A stretch of DNA of 64,000 nucleotides from Rhinopithecus roxellana (GCF_007565055.1 NC_044557.1:67337095-67401094); one strand, 5' to 3'. Positions 46,168 to 62,413 are shown, counted from the stretch's first letter. The notes: generated from the sequence alone by a model not told the origin. Translations and numbers: made by a program.

Positions 46168-46505
46168 TGTATTAGTCTGTTCTCACGCTGCTCATAAAGA
46201 CATACCCCAGATTGGGTAACTTATAAAGAAAAGAAGTTTAATTGACTCACAGTTCCACATGGCTGGGGAGGCCTCACAATCATGGCAGAAGGCAAAGGGG
46301 AAGCAAAACTATCTTACACGGCAGCAGGCAAGAGGGCATGTGCGGGGTAACTCTCAGCATCAGATCTCGTGAGACTTATTCACCATAACAAGAAAAACCT
46401 GCCCCCATGATTCAGTTACCTCCCACTGTGTCCCTCCCGTGACATGTAGGGATTATTACAATTCAAGGTGAGATTTGGCTGGGGACATAGAGCCAAACCA
46501 TATCA
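46168..46505 (-). mobile_element. Solo LTR of the THE1/MSTA (ERVL-MaLR) group, antisense
   Basis: The + strand starts TGTATTAGTCTGTTCTCACG and ends AGAGCCAAACCATATCA, the reverse complement of a THE1-type LTR (TGATATGG...TAATACA). Interior ATCATGGCAGAAGGCAAAG and GATCTCGTGAGACTTATTCA agree. About 338 bp, with no internal retroviral sequence beside it. Flanking 5-mers ATTCT (46163-46167) and ATTCC (46506-46510) fit a decayed 5-bp TSD. Confidence 0.93.
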
Positions 46506-46853
46506 ATTCCCAAAATATTTTCAAGCACAAAAAAACTTGCAAAATTATACTTACACAATAATACCATGTATATAAACAACCTCCACCCCACAGAACCACA
46601 CTAATATTTTCTATTATTACTTACACATGTATCTACATGTATAATGATACCATGTGTGTTAACAACCTTCACCCCATAGAACAATACTATATGTTTTCTA
46701 TGGTTACATGTAAATAAATGCATACGGGAAGTTGAGGAAAATATAGAAACATGGGTTATCTATGTGGAGAGGGTCAGTATTGTAAGTGATGATCAAAGCA
46801 GACTTTAGCCTGATCTGTAATGTAAGGGGACTCTATTAATGTATCATATGTAA

Positions 46854-47181
<328 letters not shown>

Positions 47182-47189
47182 AAGAATCT

Positions 47190-48804
<1,615 letters not shown>

Positions 48805-48895
48805 AAAAGTTTTTTTAAATTTTTTAATTGACACATAATAATTGTACACATTTGTGGGATACACAACATTTCAATACATATATAGTGATCACATC
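48805..48895. mobile_element. L1-like fragment
   Basis: AATTGACACATAATAATTGT and GTGGGATACACAACATTTCA resemble a terminal block of primate L1. Orientation not determined. Confidence 0.45.
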
Positions 48896-49286
48896 AGGGT
48901 TTGGGTTGATTTTATGGTTTTTTGCAGAACTAGAGGCTGATATTCAGACTGGGATGCATGTTACAGTTCCTCCTCCTCATTGTCTGGAAGTGGGAGGAGG
49001 TGATAAAGTCCACTGTCATCTGTACTTCAAGCTCTAGACCAGGTCCTCATGGCACAGAACTCGAGATATACCAAGGAGTTAAGATTATGTCTCATACATA
49101 GAACAGAGACCCATGGAAATAATAGAACCTTATGGTTTTTAAAATATTTTACTAAGACCCTTTTTCCATATTTCTCTGGATCTGGAAACAGGACCATTTA
49201 TTGGTTATAAAGCCCTGTTTACTAAGGCAAATTAAAGGATGTAATTGGCATCCTAGGTTTTAAAATTTATAAATATCAAGTGCATG

Positions 49287-49346
<60 letters not shown>
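49287..49346 (+). repeat. Compound microsatellite (TC)12(TG)18
   Basis: 24 nt of TC followed directly by 36 nt of TG with no interruption. Likely polymorphic. Confidence 0.97.
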
Positions 49347-49348
<2 letters not shown>

Positions 49349-49839
49349 GCTTTTGGAACACTACTTAAGAACTCCTTAAGAAAACCCCACGTCAAGCCTC
49401 CATCACACACACTCAGGTAAATGGGTCTGCTCTGAAGACCAAAGTTTGCCTTGAGTGATGTGTTCTAAGATCTAATCTTGGGAGGATCAGGAGTCCAGGA
49501 ACACAAGCAAGCCCATTTGATTCTCACAATAAGCCACATTCTCCAGTGGCAGGTTTAACATCAACATACATTCTCAAAAATCAGGGGGAGGTATAACTAA
49601 ATGAGTACTCACTCAGACAAACTACAGAGGCATTTGGTAAATCTATTTGTAAATAAAGTGAAAAAGAAGAGGCTCTGCTTTCTTCTCAGCCCTGTGTTGC
49701 TAATTAGTTAGGGAAAAAATTGAAAGAGGTCATATGCACAATCCTGTGTCAAAATAAGAATTCCTGTTACCCTGGAAAAATACTCTGGTTTCTCACTTAT
49801 ATGAACTCTTACACAATAGTTGGTCCAGAAACAATTCAA

Positions 49840-50364
49840 CTCATCGAAAAATGAATAGCAATTTTAAAGTGGAACTGAGGACCTATGCAATAAAGCTACA
49901 AGAAAAAGAAAAGAAAAGAAAAGAAACAAGACAAACAAATGGCAGACACAGAACACCTCCCAGAAAATATTGCTATAGGGCAGATAAAATGTTTGACAAA
50001 ACATGTCATTTTTACAAGTTTTAGAAATCAGTGAAACAACACTGTAAAAGAAATAAACAACATAAGAGCTTGAAGATGACATGGGGAAAAGATACAAGGA
50101 GGCAAAACATGAATTACTGCCAAAACTCAGTAAAGAAATAGAAAAGAGTTGGAAGCAGCACAGAGGATAACAAACATTTCCTATAACATGGTAATGGACA
50201 TAGAGAAGAGGACTGAAAATAGTAAAATAAATAAAAATGACTAAGAGTTAAAGACATTGAAAGAGAACATGGTAGTTATAGAAGACAAAGAAAATTAGTA
50301 TTTCTATAACTAGTGACCCCAAAGAAGATAACCAAAATAACAGAACATATAATATCTAATAAGA
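49840..50364 (+). mobile_element. Possible HAL1/L1 ORF1-like remnant
   Basis: A-rich sequence with CAGACACAGAACACCTCCC and AGACATTGAAAGAGAACATG in the style of old LINE ORF1. Weak. 48895-49285 and 49350-49840 show nothing else. Confidence 0.35.
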
Positions 50365-50685
<321 letters not shown>

Positions 50686-50942
50686 TCACTTGGAAAAAAC
50701 CAAATGAAAGGCTGGTGGACGAAGAGGGAAACGTGGGGTGGGTAAGGGAAGAGGCAGCTATAGGATATGAGCTTAGGCCTCAGAACTTGCCCCCTTTCTG
50801 ACACTACCTAGATGAAAGCATTGGTTTGTTGCTGATTTAAGTTTTATTTCAGGAGCATAAGCATTACCCTACAGTAGTCATGGTGATATTTAAAGGATTT
50901 TGTTACTTTTATCCAAAAGAAAAAATAAATATTTTAAAGTTT

Positions 50943-51238
50943 TTTTGTTTTGCTTTGGTTTTTGAGTCTCGCTCTGTTGCCAAGGCTGCAGTTCGGTCGT
51001 GCGATCTTGGCTCACTGCAGCTTCCACCTCCCGGGTTCAAGCGACTATCCTGCCTCAGACTCCCAAGAAGCTGAGATTACAGGCACAGGCCACCACGCCT
51101 GGCTAATTTTTGTATTTTTAGTAGAGATGAGGTTTTGCCATGTTGACCAGGATGGTCTCGAACTCCTGGCCTCAAGTGATCCCCCTGCCTCAGCCTCCCA
51201 AATGCTGGGATTACAGGCATGAGCCACCACACCCATCT
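50943..51238 (-). mobile_element. Alu, antisense
   Basis: T/G-rich left end, then GAGTCTCGCTCTGTTGCCAA, to GAGCCACCACACCCATC. TTAAAGT on both sides (50935-50941 and about 51238-51244) is the likely TSD. Confidence 0.94.
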
Positions 51239-51669
51239 TAAAGTATTTTTATATCAAACAATTCTTGCTGTGCAGCTCCCAACACATTGGATCAACGAAG
51301 GGCATTCACCCCCTCAGGAGAACATCAGATACAGCCAAGAGCACAGGGGTCAGGGGATGTGAGTGACTAAACGTGTCCTGGCCCCATACAGCCAGATCGG
51401 TTGCAAAGAGGAAAGTTGCCAGGGTGGGTGTGGGATTCCTGAGACCTAAACTGGATCCTGGCTTTCAGACTGGAAAGATCCCAAGGCATCAGACTATCCA
51501 AAAAGAGAACTGCTTGGGCAGGAAGGAGCTCTAAGGGCTGAATGTGGGACGAGGCAGGGAGAGGGCCAGAGGCAGCCACCTCTCCAGAGTGCCCCTTGAC
51601 TCCCTGCTTCATTGATGGACTCTAGAAATAGCCAAGTGCTCCCAGAAATAATCACAAATTATGGTATCT

Positions 51670-51790
51670 GTCAGGCACCATCTCACGGATAAGGATCTAA
51701 TGGAAAACACTAAAGGTCCTTGCTCCCATGAAACTTACATTCCAGGAGGTATCAGAAAATAAGCAAGTTACTGAATAAACAAACAAGGTC
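51670..51790 (-). mobile_element. L2 3' fragment, antisense
   Basis: CTTGCTCCCATGAAACTTAC and ATTCCAGGAGG resemble antisense L2. 51240-51660 is unassigned. Confidence 0.55.
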
Positions 51791-51799
51791 AATTCATAT

Positions 51800-52225
51800 A
51801 GGGAAGGTATTAAATACTGGAATATTACTCAATGATGTTAACCAAAGCATCGTTTATAACAGAAGCTGAAGTGTCTACAAATATGCAACTGGTTATATAC
51901 TTTATTCCATTCCGTGGAATACTGTGAAAATACTAAATTAATTAAAAGACAAGGAAGAACGGTAAGTGTTCATAGGGAAAGATGCCCACGATTCACTGTT
52001 AGTGAAAAAAGCAGGTTATAGCATCATATGTATATGATAATCCTATTTGGTTTATATTCTAATGCAGTTTTATATGTATAATGACTAGAAATATATGTAC
52101 CAAACTACACACAATGGTTATTTTAGAGGAGTGAGATTATGGTGGGGGTCAATAGCAGGGAAAACTTTTACTTTCTGCATTGTGCACTTCTACATTGTTT
52201 GATTTCAAAATAAATACATGCTATT
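51800..52225 (+). mobile_element. Old L1 (L1ME-like) 3' end, sense
   Basis: GGAATATTACTCAATGATGT, TTCCGTGGAATACTGTGAAA, then TTGTGCACTTCTACATTGTT and TCAAAATAAATACATG. Confidence 0.65.
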
Positions 52226-52229
52226 CCCC

Positions 52230-53515
52230 ACCTACCTCCAAAATAGGGGTGGAGGAAGAGAGTGGTAGCTCAAAGTGGTAAGAAAGAACAGCCTGTTTTG
52301 CAAACTTCTATTACTTGTTTAACTAATTTGATGCTTCAGGTAAATAGAGGCATATCGCAGTTCAAGCTACATATCAAGATATAAATGAAAATAAGCAACT
52401 TTATGAATTTAATTATCTTAAACACTATTCTAGAAGTTTCCAAATTATTTATTACCAGATAAACTTTTTTTTTCAGTTTTGTAAAAGATAAAATATGCTT
52501 GTTTCTGGAACACAACATGTAAAATTTCATTGATTCTATATATGATATTAATGTATAAAATGCAAAGTTGGTTTTTACCTTCTACTATAACTTGGTTTAT
52601 AACTGAACTTTGATGAGTGTCATGTGTCTCTGGATAGACATCTTAGAAATATTTGATGTGTTTTAGCCCTATACAGAATTCTAAGTTAAATATTTCAAGA
52701 TGGCTTTGGTCAGCCAAGCCTGACTGCTGGTATGCAGACATGAGCAAATCACTAAGAAAAATAATTAAAACCCTTACTTTGGATAGGCAGCTTGGAAACC
52801 AGCATATCTGTTGAACGTATTAACAATGACTCATAGCCACATGAGTTAAATATACTGAGGAATTAAGTGTTTAGCTCATAGTTCTGGGTGTCCTGAGGTC
52901 TGGGATTACTATAACTCCAACAGAAAATAGTGATTGGATTAGATACTGGACTCGACTCCCAACTTCAAGGCCAAGAGTTTGCTAATAATGTACCCTGTAG
53001 GACTCAGACAGGAGGGGAACCTCCCTGCCTCCTTCTGCCTTCTGTTTTCCAGGACTCTGTCAGGCAAGAGGGGGAAAATATCTTTGCAGCAGGCCGTGGT
53101 GTGACTTGGATTATTGCTTCAGATGCAAAGTCCAAAAATCTCAGAACAAAAGTAGTTCTGGTGACAAGTTGTAATGAGAAAGAAAGCTGTAGGTGACAAG
53201 TTGTAAGGAGAAAGAAAGTTGTATTTTCTCGCCATCTTAGGAGATCCCCAGGAGCGCTCAGGACAATGCAACTTGTATCTGGGCCTCCTCCAGCAGGGGA
53301 AGCAGCAGACAGGTGTCTGCTGGCAATCTGTCACCTTCTCTTTCTGCGTGCTCCTGACCTTGGGAGTCACAGCTCTGCAATGGGAACACTCCAGAGCTCT
53401 GGGCCTCCAGGGACAAACTATGCTCTGGAAAGGAGCTGATGTGCTTGCTCACCTCAAACTGTAAATGCTGTTGGGGTATAATCTTTCCAGATACATGGGG
53501 AAAAAACTGTAGAAT
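52230..53515. other. Intergenic, no gene seen
   Basis: No named repeat recognised apart from the 32-bp tandem duplication at 53160. Confidence 0.5.
53160..53223 (+). repeat. 32-bp tandem duplication (two copies)
   Basis: 53160-53191 and 53192-53223 share GGTGACAAGTTGTAA(T/G)GAG and AAAGAAAG(C/T)TGTA, differing at two positions. Confidence 0.95.
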
Positions 53516-53519
53516 TTTG

Positions 53520-53645
53520 CTGATTGAGAAAAAGAAAAAACTACTAATACACGCAACAATGGATGAATCTCAAAAACATTACACTGAGCAAAGGAAACCA
53601 GACACAATGCGCACACAAAAAGCACATCGTCCAGAAGTGGGCGAG
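53520..53645 (+). mobile_element. L1M 3' UTR fragment, sense
   Basis: CACGCAACAATGGATGAATC, CATTACACTGAGCAAAGGAA and CCAGACACAATG follow the L1 order. Confidence 0.6.
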
Positions 53646-54463
53646 AGACAGGTTAGCCTGGAAAGGGTCATATGGTTGTATAGGCATGTCTATCATCTCT
53701 CCATAAAATATGTGGGCCTATGTCATCTATTTGGGCTTCATCCAAAGTTCTGAGGAAAAAGGAACAGTCATCTTTAACATATCTGTGTCCTCAACCAAAA
53801 GCTGTCAATTGCCAACTCAGTATCCATTTCCCCATTCTTTTTCACTGCAAAACTCCAATTTACTTAAGTAGCAATTCTATTCTACATGGGGAAATTAGTC
53901 CCAGGAGTTTCTTCTTGATTTGCCTAAGTCTATTATGGTTATCTCATTCGCGGGATTAAGGATTATTTTAGGGTTGAGTATGTGGCCTCCTTCTGGCCAA
54001 TGAGATGTGAATAGAGCAGGGGGCTCCTGAGAAAGATTCTCTTCCTCAAGAAAGAAAGAATGCAAGAGATGGTCCTCTTCTTCCTCTAGGCATTGTTGCA
54101 TCCATCAGGGACACCTGAGTCAGCTGTCTCCCAGGGAGGATGATAGTGTGAGGACAAAGCCAGAATCTTAAAATGTCAGAACCTAAAGATGGAAAAAAAA
54201 CTTGAATCTTTGATGATGTGGTTGAGCTCTGAATTAATTCAACCCAGAGCAGCCCTCCTTCTGAACTTCTTATTAAAATAGAAAATAAATTTCCTTCTTG
54301 TTTAAGTCATACTGAGTTGGAGTTGATATTACATGCTGCTGATAGCACCTTAACTGATTTAACAATTGACTTTTTGCGCGGCGATGCATATTTCCCAATG
54401 TAGTGTCTATCACATAAAAGACACTCAGTCAATGTTTGTTGAAATATTATAAGAAATGTATAT

Positions 54464-54781
<318 letters not shown>

Positions 54782-54924
54782 CTACAGATACATCATTCCA
54801 TCCAAATAAATCTGAATTTGAGCTTATTTATACTGCAAAATGAGTAGAAAATTAAGAGGACATGATGTAGGATTTATGTGGAGTGAGGCCATCTGGGAAT
54901 CACTGATGATCAAGCATATCAGGG

Positions 54925-55070
54925 AGCTGGGCACAGTGGCTCGTGCCGGTAGTATCAGCTACTCAGGAGGCGAAAGCAGGAAGATAGCATGAGTCCAGGA
55001 GTTTGAGGCTGCACTGAGCTATGATCACACCATTCCACTCCAGCCTGGGCAACAGAGAGAGACTCTGTCT
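54925..55070 (+). mobile_element. Alu with internal deletion, sense
   Basis: GAGCTGGGCACAGTGGCTCG joins directly to right-arm sequence (GTAGTATCAGCTACTCAGG) and ends AGAGAGACTCTGTCT before a tetranucleotide repeat. Confidence 0.88.
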
Positions 55071-55128
<58 letters not shown>

Positions 55129-55129
55129 G
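55071..55129 (+). repeat. (ATAG)n tetranucleotide microsatellite
   Basis: About 14.5 uninterrupted ATAG units at the end of the Alu, followed by ATGAATGAATG. Long and pure, so likely variable. Confidence 0.97.
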
Positions 55130-55574
55130 AATGAATGTAGCAGGGAAAGCAACAGTAACCATCTGGCTGGGGAAATGTGATTTACAACTACAGGAACTTC
55201 AACCTTCAGTATGAAATCCTTGAAAATTCTGCTATAAACATGAGGGAATGATGGCAAGGCAGAATAAGTGACAAGCTGCAAGTTTTTCTGAATCTGAAGG
55301 CTGGTTAAGATTAATCAAACAGATACTGAGCCTCTAGAACAAAAGATTGGAAGCTTTTTGTTACACCCTGAGTTCCTCTACTCTTAGGTACTTAGATAAA
55401 TCTTTGGTACTTAAATAGATCCATACAGATCTGCTTTGCATATTGCCACAGCCAAAGCAATTTTTACAATGAAGGTGATAGCAATTCCAGTAAGCCTTTG
55501 TTCAAAAGATTACCCAGAGCCATGGTTTCGTGTGGACCTTAGTCAACACTGTACTATTCCACCCAATCATCCCT

Positions 55575-55850
55575 ATTGATTTAAAATGGACTTTACTTTT
55601 TTAGAGCTATTTTAGGTTTACAGCAAAATTGAGCAGAAGATGCAGAGAATTCCCAAATCCTCCCTTCCTTCTACTGTCAACATCTGCCACCAGAGTGGGG
55701 CATGTGTAGCAAGTGATGAGCCTATATTGATGCATCATTATCATCCAAAACCCATAGTTTACATGAAGGTTTACTCTTCATGCACTTGGCAAATGTATCA
55801 TGACATACATCCACCATTATAGTATGGTACCGAGTAGTTTTTATGTCTTC
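55575..55850. mobile_element. L1M-like fragment
   Basis: TTTTTAGAGCTATTTTAGGT, CATCTGCCACCAGAGTGGGG and CATCCACCATTATAGTATGG match a common old L1 block. Orientation not determined. Confidence 0.55.
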
Positions 55851-55869
55851 TTTATAAGCTTATAAACTG

Positions 55870-57610
55870 CATATGCATTTTATTTTTACTGGTGTAACTA
55901 GAGCAGGCAGAATAGAAGAGGGAATGGAACAATCACCTTACACTTCTTTCAAACAGATAAACAGTGAAGATTTATCACAAGAATTGAGACTTTCTTTTTT
56001 GGTGCAGAAACAAAGAACACACCACTGGAAATAAAGACCAGTGAGGAAACAACTAGTGAACCGAAGTGCAGTAATGATGATTATTATAGAGGTATGACAG
56101 CAATCATGAAGAGCAATTTGAAATAAATGCCTAATAATTGAGTTTCTGCTAAAGAACCAATACTCCAGGAACTTAAAGACATACTAAGTCTAGGAAAAGA
56201 ATCTGAGCATTGTGAGAATCTGAGACTAAGTTTCATCTGAGGAATTAGCAAGAGATAACAAACTGCTTGTGCAAATGACTAACCAGAAAATCCAGTGTGT
56301 CAGTGACATTTTCCAGACATACACAAGGCTTCTTTAGTAAGAGGGACCCCACACATGATCCTCCAAAGAGGAAAAAAAGCACATTCCATCAAGACTATTG
56401 TGAAATCCTGGGAGATAGGAAGCAAGCATAATATGGACAATCCACTGAGTAAGTGGGGAAGTTTGCAAAGTTTCTTGGATTTTGCATAAAACATTTATAA
56501 AAATCTTCTCTGGAACATCCATTGCAACTACAAATAAGCTGAGGCTACTTACCTAAAAACAGAGCTGGGTTCTGTGATTAGCTTTTGTGTGCTAGAAAAA
56601 CTACTGGTACAAGAGAGTGGGTATCATGGGTTAACATCTATGAATGGCTCTTGATGATACATCCTTCAAACTTGGGGACTTATTTCCCCTGGTACTTTAT
56701 CCTAAGCCCAACTCCTGGAGGTCTCTCATTTCCAAAAGATAACTAGAGCTGAAATAACTGGTAGGAGGTTGGGTAAACAAGCCAAAGACTTTGCTGTGGT
56801 TGACAGGAAGGGGAAAATGGTAAGAGGGTCACTGCTAAGTAAGACTGTGTTCTGTGGCAGACATTCTTATGTTGTGTGCTCAGCAGTCAATCACCACACC
56901 ACCACTCACCCTTCTTTTTTGCTATAGAACCCAAATGTTGTTCATTATCCCCCAGGTGGCCGTGTCCTTCAGGGGAGACACTGTCTCTTTCTAGCCTCGT
57001 GGGGTTAATATCCCTTGCCAAGTGACTTGTTTTAGGAAACAGGCATGTGAGACAATCCTGGCCAATGAGACAGGAGGGAAGCCTGCAGGAAGGACTCTGG
57101 GAAGAATTTTCGCACTTTTGAAAGGGAACACACAAAGGATCTTTTCATGTGTGGGAAGGTCAGGAAGGAGGAAATGCATGCTGTGGACAAAGGCTAACGG
57201 CAAGGAGATGGGCAGGAGAAGAACAGCACCAGGGTGCCAAGAAAATCAATGAGCTCCAAAGCCCAAGAGATCACCAAAGATTCAGGAGACGATGCAGTGC
57301 CAAAGTCTCAGGCTGAGGAACAGAATCAATAGTCCTAGAATCTAGGAAGACAAACAGGTGCTTCACAGGGTGACACTTACTTCTGATCTCATACTAAGGA
57401 TATTTATTCTCTGTTGTGCAGTTTAACTCCATTGCACAGGTGTGTGTGGGCTCAGCTGTGTGTGTGAGGTAAAGGAGAATGTGAGTTACTCCCACGTGGG
57501 TGGATCTTGGTCACAGCACAGACTAAGGTCCTGCTCCTATCACAGGGCCCTCTCCCGGTTTTTGTCCTACTTCTCTGGCCTCTTCAATGGAGCTCTTTCC
57601 TTCTTCTGCC
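55870..57610. other. Intergenic, no gene seen
   Basis: No supported gene. About 56880-57260 and 53930-54340 share CTGGCCAATGAGA and similar context, suggesting two copies of one old repeat I cannot name. Confidence 0.5.
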
Positions 57611-57614
57611 CATC

Positions 57615-57918
57615 TCATAGTCATCTGTTCTCAAAATATGGTCCAGGAACCCTTGGGGGTCCCTTGGGCACTTTCAGGGAGAATGTAACAAAATTATTTT
57701 CATAATAATACCAAGGTGTTATTTGCTATTTTCACTCTCCTCCTCTTACACATCCAATAGTGGAATTTCCAAGAGATATGATATGACTTTTTTTTGTTTT
57801 CAGAATATAGCTTTTTAAATTAAAACTTGTTATTTATTCTAACATATAATGGGTTAATTACTGCTATCTTAAAATGAACTAAAAAAGAATTTTTAAATTT
57901 CTCTGTTTCAAATTCTGA
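57615..57918. mobile_element. hAT-like DNA transposon fragment
   Basis: GTTCTCAAAATATGGTCCAG, then TTTTCATAATAATACCAAGG, TAGTGGAATTTCCAAGAG and AACATATAATGGGTTAATTA in the order of a known mammalian non-autonomous hAT element. Confidence 0.6.
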
Positions 57919-57919
57919 T

Positions 57920-58275
57920 GTATGGTTCCTTGACTAGCACCATCAGAGCTTATTAGAAATGCAGAATCTTGAGCCAGGTGCAGTGACATGCACCTGCAGT
58001 CCCAGCAATTGGGGAAGCTGAGGCAAGAGGATCACTGAAGCCCTGGAGTTTGCGGCTGTAATCTGCTATGATTGCAACTGTGAATAGCCATCGCACTCCA
58101 GCCTGGGCAACATAAATAGACCTTGTTTCTTAAAATAAAAAAATAAAGAAATGCAGATTCTTGGGACCCTTCCCAGAACTATTAACTCAGAAGCCCTGGA
58201 GGTGGGACCCAGCAATCCTGTTTCACAAGCCCTCTGGGGGACGCTCATGCACATGGAAGTTTAAGAAACTCTGCT
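57920..58275 (-). mobile_element. MER5A-type hAT element split by an Alu fragment
   Basis: TTATTAGAAATGCAGAATCT on the left and CAGAAGCCCTGGAGGTGGGA, CACAAGCCCTCTGGGGG, GAAGTTTAAGAAACTCTG on the right form one reverse MER5A copy. Confidence 0.75.
57972..58148 (+). mobile_element. Alu fragment inside MER5A, with TSD
   Basis: GAGCCAGGTGCAGTGACATG to GCCTGGGCAACATAAATAGA with a mixed A/T tail. AGAAATGCAGA(A/T)TCTTG on both sides is the target-site duplication. Confidence 0.88.
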
Positions 58276-58383
58276 GTCATACACCAGTCCCCCAACATTT
58301 CTCCAAGGTGAGCAGAAACACATTCCCGAGTCTTCTGAACACAAGTCCCCAAGAGGCCGTGGCTCCCACATGGGTTATGCACC

Positions 58384-58792
58384 TGTGTTAGGGTACTAGG
58401 GCTGTCATAACAAAATACCTCAGACTGGGTGGCTTAAACAACAGAAATTTCTTTCCTTACAGTTCTGGATGCTCAAACTCTGAGATGAAGGTGTCAGCAG
58501 GTTTGGTGTTCCCTGAAGCCTCTCTCATTGGCTTGCAGGTGACTGCCTTCTCCCTGGAGCATCACGTGGTTTTATCTCTGTGCGGGTGCATCCCTGGTGT
58601 TTCTCTGTGTGTCCAAATTTCCTCTTCTTACTAGAACACCAGTCATATTGGACTAGGCTCACCCTAATGACCTCATTATAACTGAATCATCGCTTTAAAG
58701 GCCCCGTCTCCAAATACAATCATGCTCTGAGGTTCTGGGGGTTAGAGCTTTAACATATCCACTTTTGAGGAGACACAATTAAGCCCATAACA
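58384..58792 (-). mobile_element. Solo LTR of the MLT1 (ERVL-MaLR) group, antisense
   Basis: TGTGTTAGGGTACTAGGGCT to CACAATTAAGCCCATAACA, with interior CAGACTGGGTGGCTTAAACA and GGCTTGCAGGTGACTGCC. 409 bp. Flanking 5-mers GCACC and GCATC match 4 of 5. No internal sequence alongside. Confidence 0.93.
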
Positions 58793-58794
58793 GC

Positions 58795-60266
<1,472 letters not shown>

Positions 60267-60289
60267 TAGGTATCTGCCCTCTAGGATGA

Positions 60290-61445
60290 GACATAAGAAA
60301 TAAGTCAGGCTACTTAGCCTCAGTGTACCTTCCGGCCCTGTCTTCCTCAGCTACCTTGGCTTGGTGGTCATCTCTATGTTGATGAGTCCTCCACCAAGCT
60401 TCAGAACTGTCTTTCCAACTGCCTGTAGGACAGCTCTCTCAGATGTCACTCAGGCACATTCAACCCAAAATGTCCAAGATTGCATTTGTTTATTTACACC
60501 CTGAAAATTGCTCCTTTTGCTATACTTTATATCCCAGTTTATGATCACAATCCATGGATTGTCCCCTAAGCTAGAAATCCAGAGAGGGGAGAAGAATCAC
60601 TGTGGTCTTCTCATTCTGGTTGCATTCCCTAGATTTTTCTCACCACCCAGCTCAGTTCCTTGCCATCTCTAACCTCTACCAGTGGGCCCCAACCTCTTTT
60701 CTCCCAAGAAACAAATATTCATGCATCATCAGAGCTTATGTGTGCAGGACACTCTATGGCCATCAACACGCAGCACTGATGAAACAGGCTTCAGATCCTG
60801 GGCAGCTTCCAGGCCCTGTAGGAACCAGAGACCATCCTCAGACTGATCAGACACAGCACTGTGGCTGAGAGCCACTGGCTTGCATGACAGCAATAGCTTT
60901 CTAAATGATCTTCCTGGATATAACGTGGCTCCCGCAAGTCCTGCCTCTCCATGCAACCAAAAGTTTCTGCCTAAACAAACCTGACCAGGCCAGTCCTAGT
61001 TAACAACCACCCAAGGTTTCCCACAGACTCCAGGACAAAACCAGGGAACACAGAGCTCACCATGCACTGACCCCCACTAGCCCCTTCCAGCCTCATTTCT
61101 GGGCATGCTCTGCCTTGCACCATAAACTCTGACAACCCCAGCTGTACAGCTTCTTAAATGTGGGGTTGTTCCCTGCCCCTGCCCTTTGCCTGGCTAACTC
61201 CAACCTGCTCTTTATAATGGCCAGGTATTATCTCCTCTAGGAAGCCTTCCATGGCCTCTTCCTCTCTTCAATCTCCCCATCTCTGGCAACCTATACTCAC
61301 TTTTACCATGGCATCAATCACCCTGTTCTACACTCACCACATTAGAAATCTTTCTGTCTTATCATCTTTCCTCAGTGTCTAGCAGGAACCTAATTCATAG
61401 CAGGTGCTCCATAAATGTTAGCTGAGTGAATGAAAGAATGAATTC
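60290..61445 (+). mobile_element. L2 LINE 3' kilobase, sense
   Basis: A long, ordered L2 match: CTTTCCAACTGCCTGTAGGA, AACCCAAAATGTCCAAG, then CCTTCCAGCCTCATTTCTGG, CCTCTAGGAAGCCTTCCATG and the 3' end GCAGGTGCTCCATAAATGTT followed by GAATGAAAGAATGAA. Confidence 0.8.
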
Positions 61446-61449
61446 CAGG

Positions 61450-62404
61450 AATAACGGAGAAACCTCATGTGACAGAGTTAACAGGGCACCATATGTTAGA
61501 GGCAGTACAAAGTGCAGGAGGTGATTTACACCGTTGCCAGGTGAGGCAGGGCTGGGGGTGGGGGGAGGGGTGTGGGATGTCCTCACAATGGAAAGTCCTG
61601 CGATAAAATCGAGAAAAAAGTGGAGTGTCTAATCCCTGCTTTTTAAAGTATGGGATCTGTCCCCCACAGCCTTGCCACTCTTAAACTGTCTGTGATTCAA
61701 GACTGTTTTGAGACTAGGCATCCAATCTCAGGCTCTAAGACATGTACTACCTACCAAGCTCACTTTCCGGGAGTTAAACATTGCCTTCTCATATCCTGTT
61801 TCTAGAATATAATCTTTGTCTACCAAAATCAACCACAATTGCCATATGCAAACTACCCTCAAATAGGGGGCTCACAGAGGTACCGCTGCACATTTAGACA
61901 GTACCTGTGTTCCTGCCTACTCACCACCAGGGCAACTGGACTATTATCACAATGCAAACATCAGCCCAAAAGGCTCGCTTCCACTCTTGGCACTCCCTGG
62001 GATGCAGCAGATCATCTCAGGGAGGTTACACCATCCCCTTGAGCACAACAGACCAAGGCTTTCCTCTTCCTTCTGTGACAGGCCTTCAGGTTTTTGCATC
62101 TTGCTTCCCTTAGCTAGGCTTCTTCATTTTTTCAACAATTCCTTCTTTTGAGATGGTTTCCCTTCACAATCATGCTCACTTTACTTAGGAACATTCCTCT
62201 GCTGTATTCACAAAATGTTGCTCTTAAACTGTGATGTCTGGAGTAGAACCCGGTACTGGAGAGGTGTTCTTAAGAATGCACAACAGTTGATATCTGTCAC
62301 TGCACTTATTTCTTATAGTGGTTATAATGCCACTAAAATGGCCTTGGTTTTCAGTAGCCATATCAGCCCATCCTTGATAATTGTAAAATATGGAGCAATA
62401 TAAT
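61450..62404. other. Intergenic, no gene or named repeat seen
   Basis: Contains a G-rich run near 61552-61574; otherwise unremarkable. Confidence 0.5.
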
Positions 62405-62413
62405 GATAATTAA

